From contig NZ_JAPDFT010000002.1 in the NCBI RefSeq assembly GCF_025949665.1, positions 310,001-374,000 of the forward strand: a DNA stretch of 64,000 nucleotides, given 5' to 3'. Positions 17,428-26,905 of this stretch are shown here, one piece after another (the first letter of the stretch is position 1; the number at the start of each line of letters is the position of its first letter). The notes under the pieces are model-generated. The model saw only the letters and a list, made by a program, of their open reading frames with translations, made no database searches and had not been told where the DNA came from. The stretch is from Chryseobacterium viscerum (lineage in GTDB: Bacteria > Bacteroidota > Bacteroidia > Flavobacteriales > Weeksellaceae). A program made the position numbers and the translations under genes.

Positions 17428-19731
17428 TTATTTATTTGATTCTTCTTTTGACATTGAATAAGGAAAATCTTTTTCCTGTGAACCTCTTTCTTTATTGGGC
17501 TTGTTATCCATTTTAAAATCTAAAACAGCTCCTTTCACAAGTTCTTTATGGCTAAGCCAGTTTTTAGAATAAGGCTGCTGGTTTACATTCAGTGATTTTA
17601 CATATAGATTTTCAGCATTGTTTTCCGGAGCTTTTATTTCAATTTTCTTACCATTTTCAAGATGAATGGTAGCTTCTTTAAATAAAGGTGCACCTAATAC
17701 ATACTGATCCGTTGCAGGCGTTACCGGATAAAATCCTAGAGCTGAGAAAATATACCAGGCTGAAGTCTGTCCGTTATCTTCATCCCCGCAATATCCGTCT
17801 GGTGTTGCATGATACAGTTTATTCATCACCTGTCTCGCCCAATATTGGGTTTTGTAAGGAGCTCCTGCATAATTATACAGATAAATCATGTGCTGAATAG
17901 GCTGGTTTCCGTGGGCATACTGACCCATATTCATGATCTGCATTTCTCTGATTTCGTGGATTACTCCTCCGTAATAGCTATCATCAAAAACCGGCGGCAA
18001 TGAAAATACCTCATCTAATTTGGCTTCAAATTTCTTCTTTCCTCCCATCAGCTCTGCCAAACCGTCGATATCCTGGAAAACCGACCACGTGTAATGCCAG
18101 CTGTTTCCTTCCGTAAATGCATCTCCCCATTTGAAAGGATTGAAAGGTTTCTGGAAATTGCCATCTTTATTTTTACCACGCATCAAACCTGTTTCCTTAT
18201 CAAATACATTTTTGTAATTATAAGCTCTTTTCTTATAAATATCAATCTCTGAAGCAGGTTTTCCCAGTGCTTTTCCTAACTGATAGATTGAAAAATCATC
18301 ATAAGCGTACTCCAATGTTCTTGCTGCATTTTCATTGATTTTCACATCGTAAGGTACATAGCCTAATGTATTGTAATATTCTACTCCTGCACGGCCTACA
18401 GCTTCTATAGGACCTTCATTATTCGCTCCGTGTTTTACTGCCTGCCAAAGAGTTTCTGTATCATATCCGCGAAGTCCTTTGATGTAAGCATCTGCTACTA
18501 CGGAGGCAGAATTGTTTCCAATCATAATATCAGAATATCCCGGGCTGCTCCACTCCGGCAAGAAACCGCCTTCTTTGTAAGCATTGGCCAATCCTTCCTG
18601 CATTTCCACATTGATACTAGGGTAAACAAGGTTCAGGAAAGGATACAAAGCACGGAAAGTATCCCAAAATCCAGTACCTGCAAACATTCTTCCGTCTGCA
18701 ATTTTGCCGTTGTAAGGACTCCAGTGTTTTATTTTGTTCTGAGCGTCTACTTCATATAATTTCTGCGGGAAGAATAAAGTTCTGTATAGAGAGGAATAAA
18801 AGGTTCTCATCTGCTGATCGGTTCCTCCTTTTACCTCTATTTTCCCTAATGTTTTGTTCCAGATATTTTTAGCATCGGTTTTTACCTGTTCAAAATTTCT
18901 GTTTCCGATTTCTCTTTTAAGATTCAGTTCTGCCTGTTCAAAGCTGATGAATGAAGAGGCTACTTTTGCATAAACCGTTTCTTTATTTTTAAGTTTAAAT
19001 CCTACTACAGCTCCGGTGTGATCACTGGTAATTTCTAACTGATCATTAACCAGTTTATCATCTTTCCAGGTTTTTGTGAGTTCAAAATCTTTATCAAATT
19101 GAATAACAAAGTAGTTTTTAAAGTTTTCGTATTTCCCGGTAGAATATCTGGTTGTATATCCCAGGATTTTTCTTTCCTTCGGTAAAATTTTGATGTAAGA
19201 GCCTTTGTTCAGGGCATCAACCACTACGTAAGCACTGTCTGTCTTTGGAAAATCGAATTTAAAATAAGAAGCTCTTTCCGTAGGGGTAAATTCTGTGGTC
19301 ACATTGATGTCAGCCAGATAAACACTATAGAAATAAGGTGTCGTAACCTCAGCTTTATGGCTGAACCAACTTGCTCTCTCGTCTTCTTTAAACTTCACTT
19401 TTCCTACTCCCGGCATGATGGCAAATGCGCCATAATCGTTCATCCAGGGAGATGGCTGATGAGTCTGTTTAAATCCTTTTATTTTATCTGCATCGTAAGT
19501 GTATGCCCATCCATCGCCCATTTTACCAGTCTGTGGTGTCCAGATATTCATTCCCCATGGAAGTCCGACTGCCGGATAAGTATTTCCATTAGATAATGAA
19601 GGTTTGGATTGAGTTCCCATCAAAGGATTCACGTAGTCTACGGGAGATACATTCTGACCTAAAGCCCAGGCCTGTAATAACAGTAAGCAAGTAGAAAATA
19701 TAAACTTCATTGTATCTTTTCGTTTGTTCAT
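17428..19731 (-). CDS. GH92 alpha-mannosidase (copy 1)
   Basis: 767 residues; the start at 19731 abuts the previous stop, and an alternative Met eight codons in (19710) begins a cleaner signal peptide (MKFIFSTCLLLLQAWALG-Q). GH92 landmarks are VDYVNPLMGTQ at the N-terminus, GFKQTHQPSPWMNDYG, TEGNSWHY with the conserved Glu (about E541) expected to be the general acid, and DEDNGQTSAWYIFSALGFYP with candidate base Asp residues. GH92 enzymes are calcium-dependent inverting exo-alpha-mannosidases. It probably trims alpha-mannose from imported high-mannose glycans in the periplasm. It lies directly after a ROK gene. Confidence 0.9.
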   Translation of the reverse strand: MNKRKDTMKFIFSTCLLLLQAWALGQNVSPVDYVNPLMGTQSKPSLSNGNTYPAVGLPWGMNIWTPQTGKMGDGWAYTYDADKIKGFKQTHQPSPWMNDYGAFAIMPGVGKVKFKEDERASWFSHKAEVTTPYFYSVYLADINVTTEFTPTERASYFKFDFPKTDSAYVVVDALNKGSYIKILPKERKILGYTTRYSTGKYENFKNYFVIQFDKDFELTKTWKDDKLVNDQLEITSDHTGAVVGFKLKNKETVYAKVASSFISFEQAELNLKREIGNRNFEQVKTDAKNIWNKTLGKIEVKGGTDQQMRTFYSSLYRTLFFPQKLYEVDAQNKIKHWSPYNGKIADGRMFAGTGFWDTFRALYPFLNLVYPSINVEMQEGLANAYKEGGFLPEWSSPGYSDIMIGNNSASVVADAYIKGLRGYDTETLWQAVKHGANNEGPIEAVGRAGVEYYNTLGYVPYDVKINENAARTLEYAYDDFSIYQLGKALGKPASEIDIYKKRAYNYKNVFDKETGLMRGKNKDGNFQKPFNPFKWGDAFTEGNSWHYTWSVFQDIDGLAELMGGKKKFEAKLDEVFSLPPVFDDSYYGGVIHEIREMQIMNMGQYAHGNQPIQHMIYLYNYAGAPYKTQYWARQVMNKLYHATPDGYCGDEDNGQTSAWYIFSALGFYPVTPATDQYVLGAPLFKEATIHLENGKKIEIKAPENNAENLYVKSLNVNQQPYSKNWLSHKELVKGAVLDFKMDNKPNKERGSQEKDFPYSMSKEESNK

Positions 19732-20592
19732 TTATATAAGCTTTTTTAATGCATAGCTGGCAGCTCCAAGAATGGCTGCATCTTCAAATATAGCCGAAAT
19801 TTTAACCTGCAAGTTAATATTATTCTTTGTTAAATTCTGAATAAATCTTTGCTCAAAATGAGGATAAGCCTTGGCAATATTCCCTCCTATAACTAAAACT
19901 TCCGGTTTGTAATGGTCTACATATCTGACAATAAATTCTGAGAAAGAGTCTGCATATTCATCAAATATTCTGGTTTGCATTTCAGCTGGTTTATCCAACA
20001 AATCTTTAGTTCCTGAAATTTCTTCTCCGGTAAGTTCTTTATAGCGGTTCACAAACCAACGTGTTGCCAGATAATCTTCACAGATAGAGTCCCTGAAAGG
20101 AGAATCCCATAAATCTTCATCCGTAGCAAACTCTCCGTTGAAGAAAGTTGTTCCCAATCCTGTTCCAAGAGTCACCCCAAAAATTCTGTTGAAACCCTGA
20201 GCACAACCTCCAAATACTTCTCCCTCCATAAAGGCGGCGGCATCATTTACAAAATGAATCTGCTTCTGGGAAATATCCAGTCTTTTTGCCAGCTCTTCTT
20301 TAATATTTACCTGATAGATATCAATAAATTTTCCCTGCTGCATCAGTGATATTCCGTTGTTATAATCGAAAGGTCCCGGCATTGCAATACCAATTAAAAG
20401 ATCTTCTTTTACCAGATCATGAGCCGCTTTATGAATAGCCGAAACCCATGCGGAGAAAATAACTTCTTTATTTTCAAAAGCATCTACATGTTCTCTTACA
20501 TAGGTTGATGAAATGATTTCACGTTTTTCCGGATCTACCTGAGCCAGCGTGATATGCGACCCTCCAATATCTATTCCTACTATATTCTGCAT
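19732..20592 (-). CDS. ROK-family protein lacking the zinc motif
   Basis: 286 residues. The phosphate-binding motif VGIDIGGSHITLAQV, catalytic-type Asp in HFVNDAAAFMEGE, VTLGTGLGTTFFNG and VLVIGGNIAKAYPHFE are present. The CxCGxxGCxE zinc motif of typical ROK kinases is missing, with SICEDYLATRWF in its place. It is therefore an atypical ROK member, perhaps a kinase for a mannose-pathway sugar or GlcNAc. Its stop codon touches the GH92 start codon, implying translational coupling. It contrasts with the zinc-containing ROK at 12749, so the two may act on different products of one glycan. Confidence 0.8.
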   Translation of the reverse strand: MQNIVGIDIGGSHITLAQVDPEKREIISSTYVREHVDAFENKEVIFSAWVSAIHKAAHDLVKEDLLIGIAMPGPFDYNNGISLMQQGKFIDIYQVNIKEELAKRLDISQKQIHFVNDAAAFMEGEVFGGCAQGFNRIFGVTLGTGLGTTFFNGEFATDEDLWDSPFRDSICEDYLATRWFVNRYKELTGEEISGTKDLLDKPAEMQTRIFDEYADSFSEFIVRYVDHYKPEVLVIGGNIAKAYPHFEQRFIQNLTKNNINLQVKISAIFEDAAILGAASYALKKLI

Positions 20593-20635
20593 TATTTATT
20601 ATTTTAAATTCAAGACATTCCTCTGACTGAAAAAA

Positions 20636-20667
20636 CAGACAAACAGAAGTACACCCCTGTCTGTCTG
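20636..20667 (-). terminator. Hairpin after the first GH18 gene
   Basis: CAGACAAACAG (20636-20646) pairs with CTGTCTGTCTG (20657-20667) with one wobble position. It is placed between the GH18 stop at 20714 and the ROK start at 20592, and an A-rich run on the + strand gives a U tract on the - strand. It probably reduces read-through into the ROK-GH92-cupin group. Confidence 0.6.
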
Positions 20668-20713
20668 CTTTGTATTTCAGACTTATTTTAGCAACTATTT
20701 TATTATCTGAATC

Positions 20714-23122
20714 TTACTTCACAATTACTTTACCAGTTGATATTACTTTACTATTTGCGGATGTAATCTTGTAAATATAAGTACCACTGATTAAATCCTG
20801 TGTATTCACTGCATTATTATTTTGATTAATATTCTGTTTTTTGAACAATTTTCCTGAAGCATCATATAATGCGACTTCACTCGTTGAGCTGTCACTGATA
20901 GCAAAATGAATGTCATTTCCTTTTTTAACAGGGTTTGGATAGACAGCGCTGTTCTCTTTTACAGATTCAATATCTTTTACTGCAAGAGAAGAAGTGCAGG
21001 CAACATCTGTTCTCCAGTTGGCATCTGTCATATTGATCAGGGTTGCAAAATGAGTGTTAGCCGTAGCATCTAATGCACCTAAGCCGCTTCCTTCATCCAT
21101 TTTCCAGTTGGCTTCAAGACCTGCGGAGTTGGCAGGAACATTACAGCTGTTACTCAGAATTTCCTGTGGTGTTAATGCTTTTTTCCAGACTCTGAATTCA
21201 TCAAGAAAACCATTAATTGTACGGGAATTGTCATAGTTTCTTCCCAGATAAAGGATTCCGTTTGCTGTAAAGTTACCCGTTACTGCAAAACTTGCATCAA
21301 GATTACCATTCACATAAATTTTCATGGCTGTTCCATCATAAGTAGCTGCTATATGATACCATGTATTGGTGTTGAATGCTGTATTCGTATTCAATTTTAC
21401 CTGTGACGAACCGAAACTCAATATAAACTGAAGTTTGTTATTCGCCAGGTTTCCGTCTCCAAATCTAAGCATTGCAGAGTTGTTATCTCCTACTTCTACA
21501 CCCATCACGGACGAAATATATGGGAAACCTGTTTTGAAAGCATTTACTTTTACCCATCCTTCAAAGGTTACTGCGTTTCCACTCAGGTTAAATTGTCCTG
21601 CATTAAGATAATTGGTACTTCCGTTGAAGGCAAGGGATCTTGCTCCAGGGCTTGTAACAGGAGCAAAACCACTGTTGAATGTTCCTTCTCCTGAATAGGT
21701 ACTTGTAGTTCCTCCCGCACATGAAGCCTGTACTTTCCATACATAGCCTGTATTAGGTACCAGGTTTTGTAATGAATAGGAATTGGTTGTAATATTCGGA
21801 ATTTCAGACCAGGTTGTGGCTGCTGCAGTTTTATATTGCAGTGTATATGAAGCTGCATTTCCTGCATCCCATGATAGCTGGGCTGTATTACCAAGGAAAC
21901 TTCCGGAAGTTAATCCTGATGGCGTAGTGCAGCCACTTCCGGAGTTAAACCTTGGTGCAAAAATATAAGTACTTGTTAATGTAGGAGAACAGTTGGACTG
22001 TATTCTCCAATCATAATTGGTATTCAGGGTAAGGTTGTTGATGACAATATTATTTCCTGAATAATTGTTAGCCACATTCGTCCATACCGTTGAATTGGCT
22101 GGTTTATAATCAATATTATAAGACTGTGAAGCGTTGGAAGTCCAGTTCAGCTGAGCTGAAGTTCCTGTCACGTTAGAAACATCCAGTCCCAATGGCGGAT
22201 CACAGGTTTGCCCCTGAGACCATGAATATAACTGACCGCTTAAGAGTGTATTTTCATTATAGAGAATATTGGAACCTGTACTCAGATAGCTGGCTACATT
22301 AGTTCCCGGCAAATCGTACCACATAAATACACCATATTGGTCATTTTTTGTACTGGTAGCTAAGCTTGCCAGTGTAGTGGCAGAAGTTGAGCTTGGATTG
22401 GAATTTTGTATCCAGGTTGCTGCAGCTGAGATTTTGGATTTATTAAGAGGAGGAACTACAGGTGCGTTGTATGTACTGTACATAGCATTCCATGTGTAAT
22501 TGATATAATTTCCTGCTAAGTCTCCATTATAAGTTTGTCTTGTGGTAGCAGGTCCATAATAATAGAATGTAATCAGTTTATCCGGCATTGCTGCTTTCAA
22601 TTCCTGCAGAAGCATGACAAAAGAGCTGTTATTAGGCTGTCCTGTTCCGTTATTTCCGTATCCTGCATATTCATCATCAAGGTCTACTCCATCCAGACCG
22701 TAGGTATAAACAGTGTGAGCGACCTGCAGAGCGAAGTCTTTTGCCGCCGCCTGGTTAGGAAAATTAGAAATTCCTGCTCCCTGATGATTTCCTAAAAGAT
22801 CGAGTAATACTTTTATTCCTTTTTGCTGTAAAGGTTTTACATAGGTGTTAACATCATTCAGTACTTTTGTAACGTTATTATTATTTGAGATATAAGCACG
22901 ATTCTTAGAAACATCGTAGTTGATATTCGCTGCAAAAATAATGGCAACATCAAAAAGCTGTCTGTTGGTATTCTGCAAAGTATAGGAACCGGCGTTCAGC
23001 ATATTATTGTTGTTCACTTCCACATAGCAGACTCCCAAAGGATCAAGCTGCTGTGCTTTGAGCAGCGGGGCTGTCTGGAGCATCAGGGCCATTAAGGGAA
23101 TAAAAAAGGATTTTTTTCTCAT
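20714..23122 (-). CDS. Secreted GH18 endo-beta-N-acetylglucosaminidase (EndoH/EndoF-like), two FN3, LamG, T9SS tail
   Basis: 802 residues. Signal peptide to about residue 23, then a GH18 domain (about 25-300) with YGLDGVDLDDEYAGYG, giving the DxxDxDxE signature with catalytic D149 and E151. The flanking NNGTGQPNNSSFVML and TFYYYGP runs resemble Streptomyces EndoH. Two fibronectin type III modules follow (about 309-388 and 396-475), then a LamG/concanavalin-like domain (about 495-690) and a C-terminal T9SS type A sorting domain (YPNPVKKG to KVIVK). EndoH-type enzymes cut the chitobiose core of high-mannose N-glycans. The enzyme should be exported to the cell surface or medium. Tandem paralogue of the next gene. 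Confidence 0.92.
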   Translation of the reverse strand: MRKKSFFIPLMALMLQTAPLLKAQQLDPLGVCYVEVNNNNMLNAGSYTLQNTNRQLFDVAIIFAANINYDVSKNRAYISNNNNVTKVLNDVNTYVKPLQQKGIKVLLDLLGNHQGAGISNFPNQAAAKDFALQVAHTVYTYGLDGVDLDDEYAGYGNNGTGQPNNSSFVMLLQELKAAMPDKLITFYYYGPATTRQTYNGDLAGNYINYTWNAMYSTYNAPVVPPLNKSKISAAATWIQNSNPSSTSATTLASLATSTKNDQYGVFMWYDLPGTNVASYLSTGSNILYNENTLLSGQLYSWSQGQTCDPPLGLDVSNVTGTSAQLNWTSNASQSYNIDYKPANSTVWTNVANNYSGNNIVINNLTLNTNYDWRIQSNCSPTLTSTYIFAPRFNSGSGCTTPSGLTSGSFLGNTAQLSWDAGNAASYTLQYKTAAATTWSEIPNITTNSYSLQNLVPNTGYVWKVQASCAGGTTSTYSGEGTFNSGFAPVTSPGARSLAFNGSTNYLNAGQFNLSGNAVTFEGWVKVNAFKTGFPYISSVMGVEVGDNNSAMLRFGDGNLANNKLQFILSFGSSQVKLNTNTAFNTNTWYHIAATYDGTAMKIYVNGNLDASFAVTGNFTANGILYLGRNYDNSRTINGFLDEFRVWKKALTPQEILSNSCNVPANSAGLEANWKMDEGSGLGALDATANTHFATLINMTDANWRTDVACTSSLAVKDIESVKENSAVYPNPVKKGNDIHFAISDSSTSEVALYDASGKLFKKQNINQNNNAVNTQDLISGTYIYKITSANSKVISTGKVIVK

Positions 23123-23150
23123 AGTATATCAATTTTGTAGTAGAAAAAAT

Positions 23151-23170
23151 CATTGGGCCGAAGCCCAATG
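23151..23170 (-). terminator. UUCG-loop terminator after the second GH18 gene
   Basis: CATTGGGC / GCCCAATG 8-bp stem. On the - strand the loop reads TTCG and is followed by ATTTTTTCT, a classic intrinsic terminator. It separates the two GH18 genes into units that may be expressed differently. Confidence 0.8.
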
Positions 23171-23181
23171 ACTGAGTTTTA

Positions 23182-25335
23182 TTATTTTACAATTAGTTTT
23201 TCGGATTGTTTTAAGCTTCCATCATGAGATTCAAACTGAACGATGTAGTTTCCTGCTGAGATTCTGCTCAATTCATATTGATTGTTTCCTGAATTCAGCG
23301 ATTTTGTGTCTACAATTCTTCCATTAAAATCATATACCGTTAATTTTCCTTTGCTGTATTCATCCGGAACAGAAACTGTAAGTGATGAAGATTTGCTTAC
23401 CGGATTAGGATATAACTTAATCTGATTTTTAATGCTTCCCTGTCCTTCGCTTATTGCCTTTTGATTTCCTGCTGTTCTGGCCAATAGTGAACTTCCGGTT
23501 GTACATGGCACATCTGTTCCCCAATTAGAAGAATCAACTCCTGTTAACGTTAAAGTCACACCATTTCCGGAAGTATCCTGAACTGTAGAACCACTTCCTT
23601 CATTAAACTTCCAGTAAGCAGCCAGTGAAGTGGCAGGAACAGAAACATTACACATATTCTGACTGATTTCCGTCTGGCTCAAGGCGCGTTTCCAAACTCT
23701 TACCTCATCTATTTTACCATTGAAATTTCTAGATGTATTATATAAATATCCTACGTTGAATGCACCTGTTGAATTCACACTTCCGGTCTGTGCTTTAGTT
23801 GCATCCAGAACACCATTGATGTAAATTTTCATATTGGCACCGTCATAGGTAGCCGCCACATGATACCAGGTATTGGCATTCAGAGCTGTTGCAGAAGCCA
23901 GTTTTTGCTGTACATTATTAATACTTACCACAAACTGAAGTTTATTATTAGCAAGGCTCGCATCTCCCAATCGTAAAAACGCAGAATTGCTGTCGCTTAC
24001 TTCTGTTCCCATGATCGAGGAAATATATGGTGATGCTGATTTGAATGATGAAGGTTTGATCCATCCTTCAAAAGATAATGCAGAGCCGCTTAAATTCATG
24101 CTTCCGGCTGCTCCAGATTCACTGCTTCCATCCAGAGATAATGCGTAAGAACCTGTAGGCGTTGTTCCTGAAGTGCTTGTAAATCTTGGAGCAAACATAT
24201 AGGCACTTTTCACACTGCAATTGGTTCTGATTCTCCAGTCATATTCGGTATTGGCTGTTAATCCGGAAATTGTTACAGAAGTAGAGCTTGTTGCAGACAC
24301 AGCATTCGTCCATGTTGTTGAAGAAGCTGGTTTGTAATCAATATCATAAGTGTTGGTTCCTACGGCTGACCAGTTCAGTTTTGCGCTTGTTCCCGTAAGA
24401 TTACTTGTGTACAACCCGATAGGCGCATCACAATTGGTTCCTTGTGTCCACGACTGTAAAGTACCGCTTAAAACAGTCTGCTCTCCGTATAATGTCTGAG
24501 TTCCTGCAGAAAGTTGTGACGTTTCATTCGTTCCATGCAAATCATACCACATGAATACTCCGTATCCTCCATTTTTGGTCTGTGTAGCAAGGCTAGTGGT
24601 TGTAGAATTGGAAGTGTTTCCCATCCATACAGCTGCCGGAGAGATTTGTGCTTTGGTAAGAGGAGGTACATTGGGTGCAGAGAATGTTCCGTACATTGCG
24701 TTCCAGCTGTAATTGACGTTGTCTCCTACTCTCGCTCCGTTCCAGGAAAGTCTTGAAGCGGCATCTCCATAATAATAGAATGAAATAATCTTATTGGGTA
24801 ATAATGCTCTCAGCTCCTGAACAAGCATGACAAAAGAGCTGTCGTTAGGCTGGCCTGTTCCGTTTTTTCCATATTCTGAGTATTCATCATCAAAATCAAT
24901 TCCATCAAGACCATAGGTATTCACTGTATTGGCAAGTTGCAATGCAAAGTCTTTTGCGGCTTCACGGGTAGGAAAATTACAGATCCCTGCACCCTGATGA
25001 TTTCCCAGAATAGTCAACACTACTTTCATTCCTTTCTGCTGAAGCGGCTTTATGTAGGTATCTGCATTGGTAAGAACTTTGGTAACGTTGTTATTGGAAT
25101 ACAGATAAGCTCTTCCACGGCTGGTATCATAATTAATATTGGCCGCAAAAATATTTACAACATTAAACAGATAGCTGTTCGATGTCTGCAGTTTGTACGC
25201 TCCTGCATTCAGGAGATTGTTGTTATTCACTTCCACATAGCATATTCCGGTAGGATTAAGCTGCTGTGCGTTAATCAGAGAACCAGACTGAAGCATCATG
25301 GCAACCAGTGCGGTAAAGATGGATTTTTTTTTCAT
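23182..25335 (-). CDS. Secreted GH18 endo-beta-N-acetylglucosaminidase, one FN3, LamG, T9SS tail
   Basis: 717 residues. Signal peptide to about residue 23, GH18 domain with YGLDGIDFDDEYSEYG (D149, E151), a single fibronectin type III module (about 309-385), a LamG domain (about 400-605) and a T9SS type A tail (YPNPVSKS to KLIVK). It differs from its neighbour mainly by lacking the second FN3 module. The catalytic block is closer to EndoH/EndoF1 (DFDDEY) than the neighbour's DLDDEY. Expected role: release of high-mannose glycans from glycoproteins outside the cell. It has its own terminator. Confidence 0.92.
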   Translation of the reverse strand: MKKKSIFTALVAMMLQSGSLINAQQLNPTGICYVEVNNNNLLNAGAYKLQTSNSYLFNVVNIFAANINYDTSRGRAYLYSNNNVTKVLTNADTYIKPLQQKGMKVVLTILGNHQGAGICNFPTREAAKDFALQLANTVNTYGLDGIDFDDEYSEYGKNGTGQPNDSSFVMLVQELRALLPNKIISFYYYGDAASRLSWNGARVGDNVNYSWNAMYGTFSAPNVPPLTKAQISPAAVWMGNTSNSTTTSLATQTKNGGYGVFMWYDLHGTNETSQLSAGTQTLYGEQTVLSGTLQSWTQGTNCDAPIGLYTSNLTGTSAKLNWSAVGTNTYDIDYKPASSTTWTNAVSATSSTSVTISGLTANTEYDWRIRTNCSVKSAYMFAPRFTSTSGTTPTGSYALSLDGSSESGAAGSMNLSGSALSFEGWIKPSSFKSASPYISSIMGTEVSDSNSAFLRLGDASLANNKLQFVVSINNVQQKLASATALNANTWYHVAATYDGANMKIYINGVLDATKAQTGSVNSTGAFNVGYLYNTSRNFNGKIDEVRVWKRALSQTEISQNMCNVSVPATSLAAYWKFNEGSGSTVQDTSGNGVTLTLTGVDSSNWGTDVPCTTGSSLLARTAGNQKAISEGQGSIKNQIKLYPNPVSKSSSLTVSVPDEYSKGKLTVYDFNGRIVDTKSLNSGNNQYELSRISAGNYIVQFESHDGSLKQSEKLIVK

Positions 25336-25446
25336 TGTATAATTTTTTTAAGGTGTTTTTGGTGTGTAAATTTTATATAGCATTCCCCTGATACCTTCTT
25401 TTTCGGGAAGGAATCTCGGATGAATAAAACCATATAAAAGGGTGTG

Positions 25447-26874
25447 CTATGTCAGTAGCTCAGGGTTTTCGTTAAAGGTTTTCCATAGTAATTCTCCAAA
25501 TAACGTGTTGGCCCATGCAAACCATTCTCTGGTGAACTTTTTGGAATCGTCTTTATGGAAAGATTCATGCATAAAGCCTGTTCCTCCGTGCGTTTTCTGT
25601 AAGGTATCTATACACCATCTGATCTCACTTTTGTCATTGGTAGTGAGTGCTTTCATTATGATACTCATTGGCCAGATCATGTCAAGCCCGATATGTGGAC
25701 CTCCTATTCCTTCTGCCAGCTTACCTTTGAAGAAGAACGGGTTGTTTTCTGACCACACAAATTTTCTTGTATTCAAATAAACAGGGTCATCAGCTTTCAC
25801 CGCATCCAGATAAGGTAATCCTAACAAACTTGGGCAGTTCGCATCATCCATCAGGTTGTAGCTTCCGAAGCCATTCACCTCAAAAGCATATATTTTTCCA
25901 AATTCAGGATGATTGTAAATTCCGTATTTTTTGATGGCTGCTTCTACCTCATCAGCAAGGCTGTTCAGTTGTTGAGCCAACGTTTTTTCATTTTTAATTT
26001 GTGAAACCATTTCCGCAGCCTGGCGTAAGCTTACTACCGCAAATAAGTTGGAAGGGATCAGGAATCCATAGATGGTAGCATCATCACTTGGACGGAACAT
26101 AGAGCTGATAAGCCCTACAGGTTTCGTTGGATAACCATATCCTCCCATAGGAACACCGTCTGTTGCCCAAGCCGTTGTACGCTCGAATTTGTAAGGTCCA
26201 AGATCATGTTTTCTCTGCTGTTCTGTAAAGGTCTGCAGGGTAAGTTTAATTCCTTTCAGCCAGTTAGCATCGAAAGGTTTGGTATCTCCTGTAGTTTTCC
26301 AGAAGTGGTATGCCAGACGGATAGGATAGCAAAGAGAGTCAATTTCCCATTTTCTTTCATGGGTTCCCGGCTTCATATCGGTATGATCATATTCTTTCCA
26401 TTTACTGATCTTCTGATCATCGTTATAGAAAGCATTCGCATAAGGATCTTTCAGAATGAACGTAGTTTGTTTATGGATTACTCCTGAGATCAGTTTGTGC
26501 AGTTTTTCATCTTTTTTCGAGAACTGCAGATAAGGAAAAACCTGTGCGGAACTGTCACGAAGCCACATGGCATCAATATCCCCAGTGATCACATAGGTAT
26601 CCGGTGTTCCGCTGGTTTCTGTATAGTAAACGGTAGTATCTAGTGTATTCGGGAAGCAGTTTTCAAAAAGCCAGCTCAGCTCTTTGTTTTTTACTTTCTT
26701 TTTAAACGCTGCAATAGCACTTTCTACGGATTCGCTGGTAAAATGTCTTTTATCTTTAGGAACACGGACAACAGGAAAATCGTCCAGCACTAAATTTTTA
26801 GCAAAAACATTCTGAGTAAACAGCAATCCGGCTCCTGCCAGTGCACTTGTTTTAATAAAATTTCTCCTTTCCAT
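25447..26874 (-). CDS. GH125 exo-alpha-1,6-mannosidase with Tat-type signal
   Basis: 475 residues. The N-terminus has a twin-arginine signal (RRNFIKTSALAGAGLLFTQNVFA), so it is exported folded to the periplasm. The GH125 (formerly DUF1237) signature GDIDAMWLRDSSAQVFPYL contains the conserved Arg/Asp. VCMGGYGYPTKP-like (VPMGGYGYPTK), SSMFRPSDDATIYGF and YLNTRKFVWSENNPFFF are further family blocks. GH125 enzymes are metal-independent inverting alpha-1,6-mannosidases that finish removal of core mannose in N-glycans. It lies 31 bp after GH92 copy 2 and probably shares its transcript. The 111-bp gap to the next GH18 gene has only weak hairpins. Confidence 0.9.
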   Translation of the reverse strand: MERRNFIKTSALAGAGLLFTQNVFAKNLVLDDFPVVRVPKDKRHFTSESVESAIAAFKKKVKNKELSWLFENCFPNTLDTTVYYTETSGTPDTYVITGDIDAMWLRDSSAQVFPYLQFSKKDEKLHKLISGVIHKQTTFILKDPYANAFYNDDQKISKWKEYDHTDMKPGTHERKWEIDSLCYPIRLAYHFWKTTGDTKPFDANWLKGIKLTLQTFTEQQRKHDLGPYKFERTTAWATDGVPMGGYGYPTKPVGLISSMFRPSDDATIYGFLIPSNLFAVVSLRQAAEMVSQIKNEKTLAQQLNSLADEVEAAIKKYGIYNHPEFGKIYAFEVNGFGSYNLMDDANCPSLLGLPYLDAVKADDPVYLNTRKFVWSENNPFFFKGKLAEGIGGPHIGLDMIWPMSIIMKALTTNDKSEIRWCIDTLQKTHGGTGFMHESFHKDDSKKFTREWFAWANTLFGELLWKTFNENPELLT

Positions 26875-26905
26875 TGATACTTTGTTTCGTTTATTTTTAT
26901 TAGTC

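Noticed and set aside
25336..25446. Terminator between GH125 and GH18 copy 2
   Set aside because: Only a short CCTTC/GAAGG pairing with mismatches is present; too weak to call.
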